From: Allosphingosinicella deserti
GTDB taxonomy: Bacteria; Pseudomonadota; Alphaproteobacteria; Sphingomonadales; Sphingomonadaceae
NCBI RefSeq assembly: GCF_003012735.1
Contig: NZ_PXYI01000003.1
Location: 620,001 to 684,000, forward strand
Length of the DNA: 64,000 bases
Reading direction: 5' to 3'
This document shows, in pieces, positions 26,346 through 34,942 of this stretch (position 1 is the stretch's first letter; each line of letters starts with the position of its first letter). Position numbers and translations under genes: made by a program. A model generated the notes under the pieces. The model saw only the letters and a program-made list of their open reading frames with translations, had not been told where the DNA came from and searched no databases.

Positions 26346-27543
26346 GGCAGAGCAGATATACCGGCCGCAAGCGCGGCGCTCGTTCCTGGCGCTCGGCGTC
26401 GGCCTCGCCGTGCTGTCGCTCTCCGCCTGTCAGCTCGTTCCCAAGGCCGGTCCGCAGCGCCCGCCCGAGCCGACCGGCCCTGAGACCGAGGCGCCGGAAA
26501 CCGGCCCCGACCGCACCGAGGGCCTGCCGCAGGATTTGGATCGCCACCGCATCGCCGTGCTGGTGCCGCTGACCGGCGCCAACGCCGGCGTCGGCCAGTC
26601 CATCGCCAATGCCGCCAACCTCGCTTTGCTGGACAGCGGCGGCGACCGAATCCGGATCACCGTTTACGACACCGCCAAGGGCGTAGATACCGCGGCCAAT
26701 GCAGCTCTGGCCGACGGCAACCGCTTGTTCCTCGGCCCGCTCTTGTCGGAAGACGTCCGTGCTGCCGCGCCGATCGCCGCCCGATCCGGTGTTCCGGTGA
26801 TCGCCTTCTCCAATGATGCCAGTGTCGCCGGGGGCGGCACCTATCTGATGGGCTTCACCCCCGCTCAGTCGATCTCGCGGGTGGTCCGCTATGCGCGCAC
26901 CCAGGGCGTGGAGCGCTTCGCTGCTTTGACCCCCGAAGGCGTCTACGGCCGCCGCGCCGGCCAGGCGATGATCGACGCGGTCAATCGCGGCGGTGGGCGG
27001 CTGATCGGCATGCAGAGCTTCGACCGCGGCATCCCGGGCCTTCGCAGCGCCATCGTCAAGCTCAACACGCAGGGGACCTGGGACGCGATCGTCATCGCCG
27101 ACAGCGGCCGCACCGCGGTGACCGCGGCGCCGACCCTGCGCAACGGCCCCTCGTCCGGCGCGCGGATCCTCGGCACCGAACTGTGGTCGACCGAAACCGG
27201 CCTCGGCAAGACTCCGGGCCTTCGCGGCGCCTGGTATGCCGCACCGTCGGACACGATGTTCGATCAGCTCCGTACCCGTTATCGCGCCCGCTACGGCGGC
27301 AACCCGTACCGGCTCGCCAGCCTCGGCTATGACGCCGTTTTGCTCACCGTCCGCGTCGGCAAGACCTGGCGGTTCGGCCGGCCTTTCCCCGAGGGCGAAC
27401 TGCGCGATCGCATCGGCTTTACCGGCATCGACGGCGCCTTCCGGTTCGGCGCCAGCGGCATCGCGGAACGCGCCCTCGAAGTCCGCGAAGTGACCGCCGC
27501 GGGGACGAAAGTGGTGTCGCCCGCGGCGCGGGAATTCGACTGA
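26335..27543 (+). CDS. Penicillin-binding protein activator, LpoA-like lipoprotein
   Basis: About 402 residues, with a lipoprotein signal (RRSFLALGVGLAVLSLSACQ) and lipidation at that Cys. A Pro/Glu-rich linker follows. The rest is a periplasmic-binding-protein-like domain (HRIAVLVPLTGANAGVGQSI, LFLGPLLSEDVRAAAPIA, SGVPVIAFSND, GAWYAAPSD), as in the C-terminal domain of LpoA and in type I ABC-binding proteins. LpoA of enterobacteria activates PBP1A at the outer membrane. The window also encodes a PBP1A-like protein 4 kb away, but partnership is only inferred. It lacks the N-terminal TPR half of E. coli LpoA. Start candidates are 26335 or 26344, both overlapping the rsmI start region. Confidence 0.85.
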   Translation: MEFMAEQIYRPQARRSFLALGVGLAVLSLSACQLVPKAGPQRPPEPTGPETEAPETGPDRTEGLPQDLDRHRIAVLVPLTGANAGVGQSIANAANLALLDSGGDRIRITVYDTAKGVDTAANAALADGNRLFLGPLLSEDVRAAAPIAARSGVPVIAFSNDASVAGGGTYLMGFTPAQSISRVVRYARTQGVERFAALTPEGVYGRRAGQAMIDAVNRGGGRLIGMQSFDRGIPGLRSAIVKLNTQGTWDAIVIADSGRTAVTAAPTLRNGPSSGARILGTELWSTETGLGKTPGLRGAWYAAPSDTMFDQLRTRYRARYGGNPYRLASLGYDAVLLTVRVGKTWRFGRPFPEGELRDRIGFTGIDGAFRFGASGIAERALEVREVTAAGTKVVSPAAREFD

Positions 27544-27582
27544 GGGATCGCCTCCGGCCGGCAGAGCTTCGCCTTTCTAACG

Positions 27583-27717
27583 CCCCTCCCGGGAAGGGAG
27601 GGGACGGGGGTGGGTCCGCCAAGGCACTTGGCGGCTACGGCGTCATCGACGGGCAATGGGCGATAGAAAAGAGGCGCTGCGCGCACCCACCCCGAACCCC
27701 TCCCTTCCAGGGAGGGG
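27583..27717. repeat. BIME-like repeat, copy 2, bounded by two hairpins
   Basis: The left hairpin is CCCCTCCC (27583-27590) with GGGAGGGG (27596-27603). The right hairpin is CCCCTCCCT (27697-27705) with AGGGAGGGG (27709-27717). The interior has gggtgggtccgcc on one side and cgcgcacccacccc on the other, giving overall dyad symmetry, and shares short blocks with the copy at 20700-20850. The location between convergent lpoA-like and hemW genes is typical of a non-coding repeat that may also act as a bidirectional terminator. Confidence 0.65.
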
Positions 27718-27738
27718 AATGAAGAGCGGGGGAGTGCG

Positions 27739-28995
27739 CTAAGCCGCGATCTCGGCGAGGATGCCGTCGAGCAGCAGCATGCCCTCCGGCTGAGCGAACA
27801 GGCGGCCGTTGCGCTGCTCGACGAGGCCCTGCCGCTCCATCCGTGCCAGCCCCGCCGCATCCAGCGCGGGCGCGATCCGCGCAAGCGGCACGCCTTCCCG
27901 CAGGCGCAGCCCCATCAGCAGGCTTTCCAGCGCGGCGTCGTCGGCGCTGAGCGGCGCTTCCTCGACGATGCCGTGACGGTTGCGCTCCAGGCCTTTCAGC
28001 CAGTTCTCGGGTTTCTTGTGGCGCTGGGTCGAGACTCCGAGGCGGCGGCCGTGCGCGCCCGGGCCGACCCCGAGATAGGGCTGGTAGCGCCAGTAAGCGA
28101 GATTGTGGCGGCTTTCTTCGCCGGGCCGTGCATGGTTCGAGACTTCGTAGGCGGGAAGGCCGGCCGCTTCGGTCAGCGCCTGGGTCAGCTCGTACAGTGA
28201 TGCGGCCTCGTCCGGTTCGATCGTCGGCAATTCGCCCTTGGCGGCAAGCGCGGCGAAGCGGGTGCCCGGCTCGATGGTGAGTTGGTAGAGCGAGAGGTGC
28301 CCGGTACCGAACGACAATGCGCGCGCAAGCTCGGCCTCCCACGCGTGGGGGCTTTGGCCCGGCCGGGCGTAGATGAGGTCGAAGCTGACCCGGGAAAAGG
28401 CGGCTTGGGCGGTGGCGAGCGCGGCGAGACCTTCCTCGACTCCGTGGGCGCGGCCGAGGAAATGCAGCACCTCGTCGTCGAGCGCCTGCAGACCGAGCGA
28501 CACCCGGTTGACTCCGGCTGCCGCGAGATCGGCGAACCGGGCCGCTTCCACGGACGACGGATTGGCCTCGAGCGTGATTTCGATATCGGCGGCAAAGCCC
28601 CAGTGGCGCTCGGCCGAGGCGATCAGCGCCGCGACCGTTTCCGGCGGCATCAGCGACGGCGTGCCGCCGCCGAAGAAGATGGAGCCGAGCGGCGCGCCGG
28701 AATAGGTTTCCGCCTCATAAGCGAGATCCCGCAACAGCGCCGCACGCCAGGCGGCCTGATCGACGGCCTCGCGCACATGGCTGTTGAAGTCGCAATAGGG
28801 GCATTTGGAGACGCAGAACGGCCAATGGATGTAGAGCGCCAGCGGCTCCTGTTCCTCTCCTTCAGGGGAGGAGCCAGGGGCAGGATAGGCGGATAAGCGA
28901 GGCTCTGTCGCGCTGAGGCCCCCCGCAGCCAAGTGCTCCGTCCCCAGAACGAAGCCTGAGTTCGGCCGCGTCCGCGAGGGGACGGCCTCGCTCAC
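27739..28995 (-). CDS. hemW: HemW, radical SAM heme chaperone
   Basis: The product is 418 residues. The radical SAM cluster motif is CVSKCPYC (Cys61, 65, 68), preceded by [39 protein letters not shown] and [11 protein letters not shown] follow, all HemW signatures. HemW binds heme and inserts it into respiratory enzymes; it was earlier mis-annotated as coproporphyrinogen oxidase. Usual HemW proteins are about 380 residues and start just before the YIHWPF segment. Here the first 49 residues are an extension encoded by repeat-like DNA. The ATG overlaps the rdgB stop by four bases, so the extended start may be real. Confidence 0.92.
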   Translation of the reverse strand: MSEAVPSRTRPNSGFVLGTEHLAAGGLSATEPRLSAYPAPGSSPEGEEQEPLALYIHWPFCVSKCPYCDFNSHVREAVDQAAWRAALLRDLAYEAETYSGAPLGSIFFGGGTPSLMPPETVAALIASAERHWGFAADIEITLEANPSSVEAARFADLAAAGVNRVSLGLQALDDEVLHFLGRAHGVEEGLAALATAQAAFSRVSFDLIYARPGQSPHAWEAELARALSFGTGHLSLYQLTIEPGTRFAALAAKGELPTIEPDEAASLYELTQALTEAAGLPAYEVSNHARPGEESRHNLAYWRYQPYLGVGPGAHGRRLGVSTQRHKKPENWLKGLERNRHGIVEEAPLSADDAALESLLMGLRLREGVPLARIAPALDAAGLARMERQGLVEQRNGRLFAQPEGMLLLDGILAEIAA

Positions 28996-29639
28996 AGCAG
29001 GGCCGCGACCAGTTTCTTGAAGGCGTCGGCGCGGTGGCTGATCTTGTGCTTCTCGTCGGGATCCATCTCTCCGAACGTGATGTCGTAGCCGGCCGGCTGG
29101 AACATCGCGTCATAGCCGAAGCCCTTGTCGCCCCGCGGCGGCCACACGAGGATCCCGTCGACCCGGCCTTCGAACCACTCGCTCCGACCATCTGGCCACA
29201 CCACGGCCAATGCGCACACGAAATGCGCATTGCGGTTGGCGTCGGGTCCGAGCGCCTCGAGCTCGTCATGGACGCGGCGCATCGCGCGATTGAAGTCTCG
29301 CTCGCCGGTGACTTCGCCCGGGCCGGCCTCCGGCGCGACCGAGGGATCGCCGCCGATCGCCCAGCGCGCCGAGAAGATGCCCGGCCGGTTGCCCAGCGCC
29401 TCGACGCAGAGGCCGCTGTCGTCGGAGAGCGCGGGCAGGCCGGACAGGTCGGCGGCCTGCCGGGCCTTGAGATCGGCATTGTCGATGAAGGTCGTGCCGA
29501 TTTCCTCGGGCTCCGGCAGATCGAGCTCGGCGGCCGAGACCGGCTCGATCCCGTAAGCACCGAGCAGATCGCGGATCTCGCGCACCTTGCCCTGATTGTG
29601 GCTGGCGATGACCAGCTTGCCGGCCTCCAGCTTCCTCAT
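28992..29639 (-). CDS. rdgB: dITP/XTP pyrophosphatase RdgB (Ham1 family)
   Basis: The product is 215 residues from the ATG at 29639 ([18 protein letters not shown]). That start overlaps the rph stop; an upstream in-frame start at 29681 lies inside rph. The protein hydrolyses ITP, dITP and XTP to monophosphates and keeps these bases out of nucleic acids. The motifs are [44 protein letters not shown] with the catalytic acidic pair, [16 protein letters not shown] and [12 protein letters not shown]. It is central in the rph-rdgB-hemW order common in alphaproteobacteria. Confidence 0.94.
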   Translation of the reverse strand: MRKLEAGKLVIASHNQGKVREIRDLLGAYGIEPVSAAELDLPEPEEIGTTFIDNADLKARQAADLSGLPALSDDSGLCVEALGNRPGIFSARWAIGGDPSVAPEAGPGEVTGERDFNRAMRRVHDELEALGPDANRNAHFVCALAVVWPDGRSEWFEGRVDGILVWPPRGDKGFGYDAMFQPAGYDITFGEMDPDEKHKISHRADAFKKLVAALL

Positions 29640-30352
29640 CGGCCAGTCGCCCGATCCTGCGCGGCGAAGATCTCGGTGCAACCGATGCGGGCGAGGCGGA
29701 GCAGGCGGAGCAGCCCTTCCTCGTCATAGGTCTCGCCTTCGGCCGTCACCTGCGCCTCGACGATGTTGCCGGTGCCGGTAAGCACGAAATTGCCATCGGC
29801 GCCGGCGTTCGAATCCTCGACGTAATCGAGATCGAGCACGGCCTGGCCATTGTGGATGCCGCAGCTCACCGCCGCGACCCGGTCGCGGATCGGATCGACG
29901 GTGAGCTGTCCCTGCTTGAGGATCGCGTCCACCGCGATGCGCAAGGCGACCCAGGCGCCGGAGATGGCTGCGGTGCGGGTGCCGCCGTCGGCCTGGATCA
30001 CGTCGCAATCGAGCGTGATCTGGCGCTCGCCCAATTTGTCGAGGTCGACCACCGCGCGAAGTGAGCGGCCGATCAGGCGCTGGATTTCCTGGGTGCGGCC
30101 GGATTGTTTGCCCGACGCTGCCTCGCGGCGGCCACGGGTGTGGGTGGCGCGCGGCAGCATTCCATATTCGGCGGTGACCCAGCCCTTGCCCTTGCCGCGC
30201 AGCCAGGGCGGCAAATTGGTTTCGACCGAGGCGGTGCAGAGCACGCGCGTGTCGCCGAAGGAGACGAGGCAGCTTCCCTCGGCGTGACGGGTGAATCCCG
30301 CCTCCATGACGATCTCGCGCATCTGGTCGGGCGCGCGTCCGGATGGGCGCAT
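29636..30352 (-). CDS. rph: Ribonuclease PH
   Basis: The product is 238 residues. RNase PH is a phosphate-dependent 3'-exonuclease that trims tRNA precursors. Family motifs are [75 protein letters not shown] and AVSCGIHNG. The length matches the family (about 238). It is the first gene of a coupled minus-strand set with rdgB and hemW. In many alphaproteobacteria hrcA lies divergent to it; here the divergent neighbour is a small lipoprotein gene. Confidence 0.95.
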   Translation of the reverse strand: MRPSGRAPDQMREIVMEAGFTRHAEGSCLVSFGDTRVLCTASVETNLPPWLRGKGKGWVTAEYGMLPRATHTRGRREAASGKQSGRTQEIQRLIGRSLRAVVDLDKLGERQITLDCDVIQADGGTRTAAISGAWVALRIAVDAILKQGQLTVDPIRDRVAAVSCGIHNGQAVLDLDYVEDSNAGADGNFVLTGTGNIVEAQVTAEGETYDEEGLLRLLRLARIGCTEIFAAQDRATGR

Positions 30353-30493
30353 GATGTTCCTTTCTCGAATGGTCGCCGCGCCTTACCGGTGGGGAAGGGG
30401 ATAATCCAGCCCGGGCGGCACGTTCGGGCGTTCAGGGACGAGGGATCTGAGTCGGTCGATCCGCTGTTGTCTGCCTCTCAACGGGAGACGATC

Positions 30494-30715
30494 ATGCGTG
30501 CAATGCCTCTCATCGTGCTCGCCTCTGCCTTCGCGCTCGCGGGCTGCGGCGGCAATGGCGGCTCCGATGCTTCGGCCGCCGACGCCAACAGCATCTCGGA
30601 AGACCCGTTCGGCGCCACCGGCGCGCCTGGCGCCGATCTCACCGACAATGGTGTGACCGACGGCGCAAACGGGCTTGCCGACGTGAACGCAGCGGAGGCG
30701 GCCAACATTCACTAG
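30494..30715 (+). CDS. Small secreted lipoprotein
   Basis: The product is 73 residues from the ATG at 30494 (MRAMPLIVLASAFALAGCGG), with a clear lipobox ALAGC. The mature peptide is short and polar, rich in Gly, Ala, Asp and Asn, with no predicted fold. A weak AACGGGAG lies just upstream. The longer open frame starting at 30104 runs through rph and is a shadow. A strong hairpin follows the stop. It is probably an outer-membrane or periplasm-facing lipoprotein; the role is unknown. Confidence 0.7.
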   Translation: MRAMPLIVLASAFALAGCGGNGGSDASAADANSISEDPFGATGAPGADLTDNGVTDGANGLADVNAAEAANIH

Positions 30716-30741
30716 CCACCAGCGCGAGCATCGAGGGTCCT

Positions 30742-30772
30742 CAGGTCCTTCCCGCAAGCGGGGAAGGACCTG
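30742..30772. terminator. Strong hairpin between convergent genes
   Basis: CAGGTCCTTCCC (30742-30753) pairs perfectly with GGGAAGGACCTG (30761-30772) around a 7-base loop. It sits between the lipoprotein gene and the convergent symporter gene, so it can serve as a terminator in both directions. It has no long U-tract. Confidence 0.7.
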
Positions 30773-30774
30773 GG

Positions 30775-32406
30775 TTACCAATAGGTGCCGTAGAGGGCGA
30801 TCAGGATGACGACGACGCCGATGCTGGCGATGTTGAACGACGCGGTGGTCGCGTAGCTTACGTCCCTGGTGACGATGATGTTCTTGTCGGCGCGATGCGG
30901 CGTCAGCAGCGATACGACGACCGCCAGCGCCAGCGAGGCGAGGAAGACGAGGCCCATGCGGTCCATGAAGGGCAGGTCCGGCAGCAGGGTCTTGCCGAGG
31001 AAGGACAGGAGCACCGAGGCCACCGCAGCCGCAATCGCGCCGCCCTCTGTCGCGCGCTTCCAGAACAGGCCGAGCATGAACATCACGACGATGCCCGGCG
31101 TGAAGAAGCCCGTGAATTCCTGAATGAACTGGAACGCCTGGTCCGACTTTCCGAGCAGCGGACGGGCGACCAGGATCGCGATCACCACCGAAACGGCTGC
31201 GGCGATGCGACCGACGAGGACGAGCTCGCGCTCGCGTTCCGCCTGCGCCGGGTCCTTGGTGCTGACGGTTCCGTCGGCGACGTCGCCTTCGGGCACCGGC
31301 GCACCGGGTGCGCGCTTGAACTTAGCGTAGAGATCGAGGGTGAAGATGGTCGCGATCGAATTGATCTTCGACGCGGTCGAGGCGATGATCGCCGCCACCA
31401 GCGCCGAGAAGACCAGGCCGAGGATGCCCGCGGGAAGATAGCTCAGCATCGTCGGATAGGCCTGGTCCGGCTTTTCGAGGCCGGGCGCGAGAATCACCGC
31501 GGCGATTCCGGGCACGACGACGATCAGCGGCATCAGCAGCTTGAGGTAGGCCGCGAAGACGACGCCCTTCTGCGCCTCGGCGATATTCTTGGCCGCGAGC
31601 GCGCGCTGGATGATGTACTGGTTGAAGCCCCAGTAGCTGAGGTTGGCGATCCACATGCCGCCGATCAGCACCGAGATACCCGGCAATTCCTTGTAGTGCG
31701 GGCTTTCGGGCGAAAGGATCATGTCGAAATGCTCTGGCAGGCGCTGGAGCAGGGTGGAGAAGCCGCCGATGATACCGGCCTCGCCGCCAATCTCGTTCAG
31801 GGTGATGCCGGAGACGAGCAGGCCGCCCATCACCAGCAGCGTGACCTGGACGATGTCGGTCAGCGCGACCGCCTTGAGACCGCCCTTGAGCTGATAGAGC
31901 AAGGCGAACGCGCCGAGACCGACGATGGCGACGTCCTGGTTGACCCCGGCGACCCGGTTGACCGCGATCGAGCCGAGCCAGATGATCGAGGTCAGGTTCA
32001 CGAACACGTAGAGAGCGAGCCAGAAGATCGCCATCAAGGTTCGGATGTTGCGCCCGAACCGCTGCTCGAGAAATTGCGGCATCGTATAGATGCCGTTGCG
32101 CAGGAAGATAGGCAGGAAGAACTTGCCGACGATCAGCAGGGTCAGCGCCGCCATCCATTCGTAGGAGGCAATCGCGAGGCCGATGACATAGCCCGAGCCG
32201 GACATGCCGACGATCTGCTCGGCCGAGATGTTCGCTGCGATCAGCGACGCGCCGATCGCCCACCATGGCAGCGACTTGGACGCCAGGAAGTAATCGGACG
32301 TGTCCTTCTGGTGCCCCGCTTTTTCGCGGCTGACATATTGCGCCAGGGCGAAGATGCCGATCGCGTAGGCGATCAGGACGACGATATCGATGGTGGCAAG
32401 CTGCAC
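30775..32406 (-). CDS. Sodium:solute symporter (SSS family), likely sugar uptake
   Basis: The product is 543 residues, an inner-membrane protein with about 14 hydrophobic spans. The N-terminus (LATIDIVVLIAYAIGIFALA) and the segments SLPWWAIGASLIAANISAEQ, GIYTMPQFLEQRFG and TDIVQVTLLVMGGLL fit the SGLT/SSS family. The wider layout (ALVAAIIASTASKINSIATIF) resembles SglT-type sodium/sugar symporters. The substrate is not proven. The divergent GntR gene and the nearby glycoside hydrolases make a hexose or a uronate likely. A short cytoplasmic loop around residues 370-390 is polar and variable. Confidence 0.88.
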   Translation of the reverse strand: MQLATIDIVVLIAYAIGIFALAQYVSREKAGHQKDTSDYFLASKSLPWWAIGASLIAANISAEQIVGMSGSGYVIGLAIASYEWMAALTLLIVGKFFLPIFLRNGIYTMPQFLEQRFGRNIRTLMAIFWLALYVFVNLTSIIWLGSIAVNRVAGVNQDVAIVGLGAFALLYQLKGGLKAVALTDIVQVTLLVMGGLLVSGITLNEIGGEAGIIGGFSTLLQRLPEHFDMILSPESPHYKELPGISVLIGGMWIANLSYWGFNQYIIQRALAAKNIAEAQKGVVFAAYLKLLMPLIVVVPGIAAVILAPGLEKPDQAYPTMLSYLPAGILGLVFSALVAAIIASTASKINSIATIFTLDLYAKFKRAPGAPVPEGDVADGTVSTKDPAQAERERELVLVGRIAAAVSVVIAILVARPLLGKSDQAFQFIQEFTGFFTPGIVVMFMLGLFWKRATEGGAIAAAVASVLLSFLGKTLLPDLPFMDRMGLVFLASLALAVVVSLLTPHRADKNIIVTRDVSYATTASFNIASIGVVVILIALYGTYW

Positions 32407-32539
32407 GTCCGGTCCTCCCGCGGCGCCCGCACGGATTGCCTCCGCGTCAGGTTTTCCCGATTGCCCGCGGGGCTGAAAGTCCGCACGGGAATCGCAATGT
32501 CGAAACTGTGTGCGGCGATGTTGCCGTCACGGCGCTCGG

Positions 32540-32555
32540 AATTATAGTATTAATT
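32540..32555. promoter_or_regulatory. Candidate operator between symporter and GntR regulator
   Basis: AATTATAGTATTAATT has perfect 5-bp arms (AATTA / TAATT) around a 6-base centre. It is AT-rich in a very GC-rich setting. It lies about 135 bases upstream of the symporter start and 93 bases upstream of the GntR start, in the shared divergent region. Binding by the adjacent FadR-type GntR protein is inferred. Confidence 0.4.
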
Positions 32556-32647
32556 GGCCGTGTCCAGCCGGAGCGCGTCTTTCCTGGCGGCGGCGATGCG
32601 ACGGGGAACGCGCGTGCGGGACCCGATCGCGTGTGTAGGGAGGGGAA

Positions 32648-33349
32648 ATGGCCGCAGAGTTGCCGCGTAATCTGACGTTCGGAATGCTCGACGCGCTCGG
32701 CAAGGCGATCGTCGTCGGCCATTATGATGATGTTCGCTTCCCGACCGAAGCCGAGCTTGCCGAGGAGCATCAGGTCAGCCGCTCGGTCACTCGCGAGGCG
32801 GTGAAGATGCTGACGGCCAAGGGTCTGCTCACCGCCAAGCCGCGCAAGGGCACCTCGGTCCAGCCGGCCTCGGCCTGGAATCTGTTCGACGCGGACGTGC
32901 TGCGCTGGCTGCTCGAGCGGAAATTTTCGCTCGAACTGCTGCGCCAATTCAGCGAGCTGCGGATTGCGATCGAACCGGCCGCCGCCGCGCTTGCGGCGCG
33001 TTGGGCCCATGAAGAGGCGCTCGAGGCCTTGCGGGCGGGGTATCGCCGCATGGAAGCGGCGGAAGCCGGCGCAGACGATCCGCTCGACGCCGACATCGCC
33101 TTTCATATTGCGGTGCTGCAGGCCTCCGCCAATCCTTTTTATACTCAGTTTCGAGATGTCGTAGAAACCGCGCTGCGCACCTCGATCCACTTCACCAACC
33201 GCTTCAAGGGTCGCACCGCGAGCCTTCCGGCGCACCATGCGGTGCTCGCGGCGATCGAGGCTGGGGACGTCGAGCGTGCGCAGAGCGCGATGCGCGAGAT
33301 CATCGCCGACGTGATGGTACTCGTCGACGAGGCCGAACACCGCGGCTGA
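32648..33349 (+). CDS. GntR/FadR-family transcriptional regulator
   Basis: The product is 233 residues. The N-terminal winged helix-turn-helix has FPTEAELAEEHQVSRSVTREAVKMLTAKGLL (read here in two blocks), and the C-terminal FCD domain contains RIAIEPAAAALAARWA, FHIAVLQASANP, and HHAVLAAIEAGDVERAQSAM, with the Asp and His residues that usually bind a metal or acid. Such regulators repress uptake and catabolism genes for sugar acids or galactonate. The gene is divergent from the symporter, which is the likely target. Its start follows GGGAGGGG. Confidence 0.88.
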   Translation: MAAELPRNLTFGMLDALGKAIVVGHYDDVRFPTEAELAEEHQVSRSVTREAVKMLTAKGLLTAKPRKGTSVQPASAWNLFDADVLRWLLERKFSLELLRQFSELRIAIEPAAAALAARWAHEEALEALRAGYRRMEAAEAGADDPLDADIAFHIAVLQASANPFYTQFRDVVETALRTSIHFTNRFKGRTASLPAHHAVLAAIEAGDVERAQSAMREIIADVMVLVDEAEHRG

Positions 33350-33378
33350 GCCGGGCACCGGCGACGCTACGACAGGAC

Positions 33379-33423
33379 TTGACGACTCATAACTCACTGG
33401 TTATCGATCCGACTCATAACCAG
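33379..33423 (+). promoter_or_regulatory. Promoter and operator of the arsR-type operon
   Basis: TTGACG (33379-33384), 17 bases and TATCGA (33402-33407) make a sigma-70-like promoter. An inverted repeat, CTGGTTAT (33397-33404) with ATAACCAG (33416-33423), covers the -10 region. A direct repeat GACTCATAAC occurs at 33384-33393 and 33411-33420. The ArsR ATG lies at 33438. The placement fits autorepression by the ArsR protein. Confidence 0.65.
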
Positions 33424-33437
33424 CGAGCTATCGGTCC

Positions 33438-33761
33438 ATGTCCTTGTCCCACGATCTTCTCTTCAAGACGCTTGCCGACCCGACCCGGCGGGCGATCTTC
33501 GAGCGGCTGTGCCGTGGAGGGGAGCAGACGGTGGGCGCGCTGACGGCGTGCGCCGGCGTTTCGCAGCCGGCGGTCTCCAAGCATCTTGGATTGCTGCGGG
33601 AGGCGGGACTGGTGCGCGATCGCCAGCAGGGACGCCAGACTCACTACAGCGCTCAGCTAAGCGCGCTGGCGCCGCTGATCGACTGGACGAGCGAAATGAC
33701 CGGCTTCTGGGAAAGCCGCTTCGACGATCTGGAAAATTTGCTGAAGAGGATGGACCAATGA
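33438..33761 (+). CDS. ArsR-family transcriptional regulator
   Basis: The product is 107 residues, a winged helix protein: LFKTLADPTRRAIFERLCRGG, then VGALTACAGVSQPAVSKHLGLLREAGLV and RQQGRQTHYSAQ. The recognition helix is QPAVSKHLGLL. No Cys pair for metal binding is present (only Cys in ERLCRGG and TACAGV), so it is the SRPBCC-linked type rather than a metal sensor. It is coupled to the next gene by an ATGA overlap. It probably controls the whole run to 35353 from the operator upstream. Confidence 0.9.
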   Translation: MSLSHDLLFKTLADPTRRAIFERLCRGGEQTVGALTACAGVSQPAVSKHLGLLREAGLVRDRQQGRQTHYSAQLSALAPLIDWTSEMTGFWESRFDDLENLLKRMDQ

Positions 33762-34168
33762 CCGACCCTGCTACCGAGACCCGATCCGTCGTCGTCGAGC
33801 GGGAGTTTGCTCATCCTCCGGAGAAGATATGGCGGGCGCTGACCCAACCGCATCTGATCCAGGAATGGCTGATGAAGACCGATTTCGCACCGGTCGTCGA
33901 TCAGCGTTTCACCTTGAGCGGCGATTGGGGCTCGGTCGACTGCCGGGTGCTGGAAATACAGCCAGGCAGCAGCCTCGCATACACCTGGGACGCGATGGGA
34001 CTCGAGAGCGTCGTCACCTGGACTTTGACGCCCACGTCCACGGGCACGCGCCTGCGGATGGAGCAGGCCGGGTTCCGTCCCGATCAGCAGCAGGCCTTCA
34101 TGGGCGCGAAGTTTGGCTGGAACAAATTTTTCGGCAATCTCGAGCAGATGCTCGAGCGCGCGGAGTGA
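33758..34168 (+). CDS. SRPBCC/AHSA1-domain protein
   Basis: The product is 136 residues from the ATG at 33758, overlapping the ArsR stop as ATGA. The AHSA1 (activator of Hsp90 ATPase homologue) fold is shown by VVVEREFAHPPEKIWRALTQ, HLIQEWLM, DWGSVDCRVLEIQPG and the C-terminal GWNKFFGNLEQMLE. The cavity of this fold binds hydrophobic ligands. ArsR plus AHSA1 pairs are very common and act in stress or small-molecule responses, but the ligand is unknown. Confidence 0.88.
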   Translation: MTDPATETRSVVVEREFAHPPEKIWRALTQPHLIQEWLMKTDFAPVVDQRFTLSGDWGSVDCRVLEIQPGSSLAYTWDAMGLESVVTWTLTPTSTGTRLRMEQAGFRPDQQQAFMGAKFGWNKFFGNLEQMLERAE

Positions 34169-34210
34169 TTTGGTGAGCGTCCGAGGCATCAGATCTGAAA
34201 GGAGGTTGCA

Positions 34211-34438
34211 ATGAGTTGGAACAGGTCAGTGCGTCAGCTTCATCGCTGGCTTTCGATCGCATTCACGCTGGCGGTCATCGCCAACCTGTCGTTCCTTCCC
34301 TGGGGACAGCCGCCTGTCTGGATTGGACTGCTGGCGCTGTTCCCGCTCATCCTGCTCATGCTGAGCGGCCTTTACATGTTCCTGCTGCCCTATGCCGAGG
34401 CATGGCGACGCACGCGGCGCGCCGGCGTGGAGCGATAG
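34211..34438 (+). CDS. Small two-span membrane protein
   Basis: The product is 75 residues. It has two hydrophobic segments (LSIAFTLAVIANLSFLPWG and PVWIGLLALFPLILLMLSGLY) flanked by basic ends (HRW and RRTRRAGVER). The start follows AAAGGAGG. It lies in the ArsR-led operon, three bases before the next gene, and resembles PepSY-type or DUF-labelled companions of AHSA1 genes. The role is unknown. Confidence 0.78.
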   Translation: MSWNRSVRQLHRWLSIAFTLAVIANLSFLPWGQPPVWIGLLALFPLILLMLSGLYMFLLPYAEAWRRTRRAGVER

Positions 34439-34441
34439 ACT

Positions 34442-34900
34442 ATGGCGCGCGAGACGCATGCGCCGTCGCCGAACCCGTCCGCGGCCACGCCGGGAACCGG
34501 ACCCACCCTTCTTTCCGGCGGCAATCCGCAGATCCCCAAGGGCGACGGCGACGCCCCCGTTCAGGCCTATCTGGACGCGATGCCCGGTTGGAAACAGGGT
34601 GTCGGCCGGCATCTCGATGCCCTGATCGTGGCGACCGTTCCGGACGTCCGCAAGGCGGTGAAATGGAACACGCCGCTCTACGGGGTCGACGGGAAGACCT
34701 GGTTCCTCGGCTTTCATTGTTTCACCCGCTACGTAAAGGTCACCTTCTTCCGCGGCACGTCGCTCGATCCCGTGCCGCCGGGCGCCTCCAAGACGCCGGA
34801 CACGCGGTATCTCGACATCTACGAGGACGTGCCGACCGATGACGAGCTGCTGGCACGCTGGATCAGTCAGGCCGCATCGCTGCCCGGCTGGATCCCCTGA
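34442..34900 (+). CDS. DUF1801-family protein (first copy)
   Basis: The product is 152 residues. After a polar Ala/Pro-rich N-terminus, the DUF1801 core has VQAYLDAMPGWKQGVGRHLD, DVRKAVKWNTPLYGVDGKTW and FTRYVKVTFFRGTSL. Proteins of this family (YdhG/YjhX-like) are small soluble proteins often found in ArsR/AHSA1 clusters; their function is not known. The next gene is a second, different DUF1801 protein, so the operon carries a pair. Confidence 0.85.
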   Translation: MARETHAPSPNPSAATPGTGPTLLSGGNPQIPKGDGDAPVQAYLDAMPGWKQGVGRHLDALIVATVPDVRKAVKWNTPLYGVDGKTWFLGFHCFTRYVKVTFFRGTSLDPVPPGASKTPDTRYLDIYEDVPTDDELLARWISQAASLPGWIP

Positions 34901-34942
34901 ACCGCGTCTCGAACGAACTCCACGCAGCATGGAAAGGAGCCG

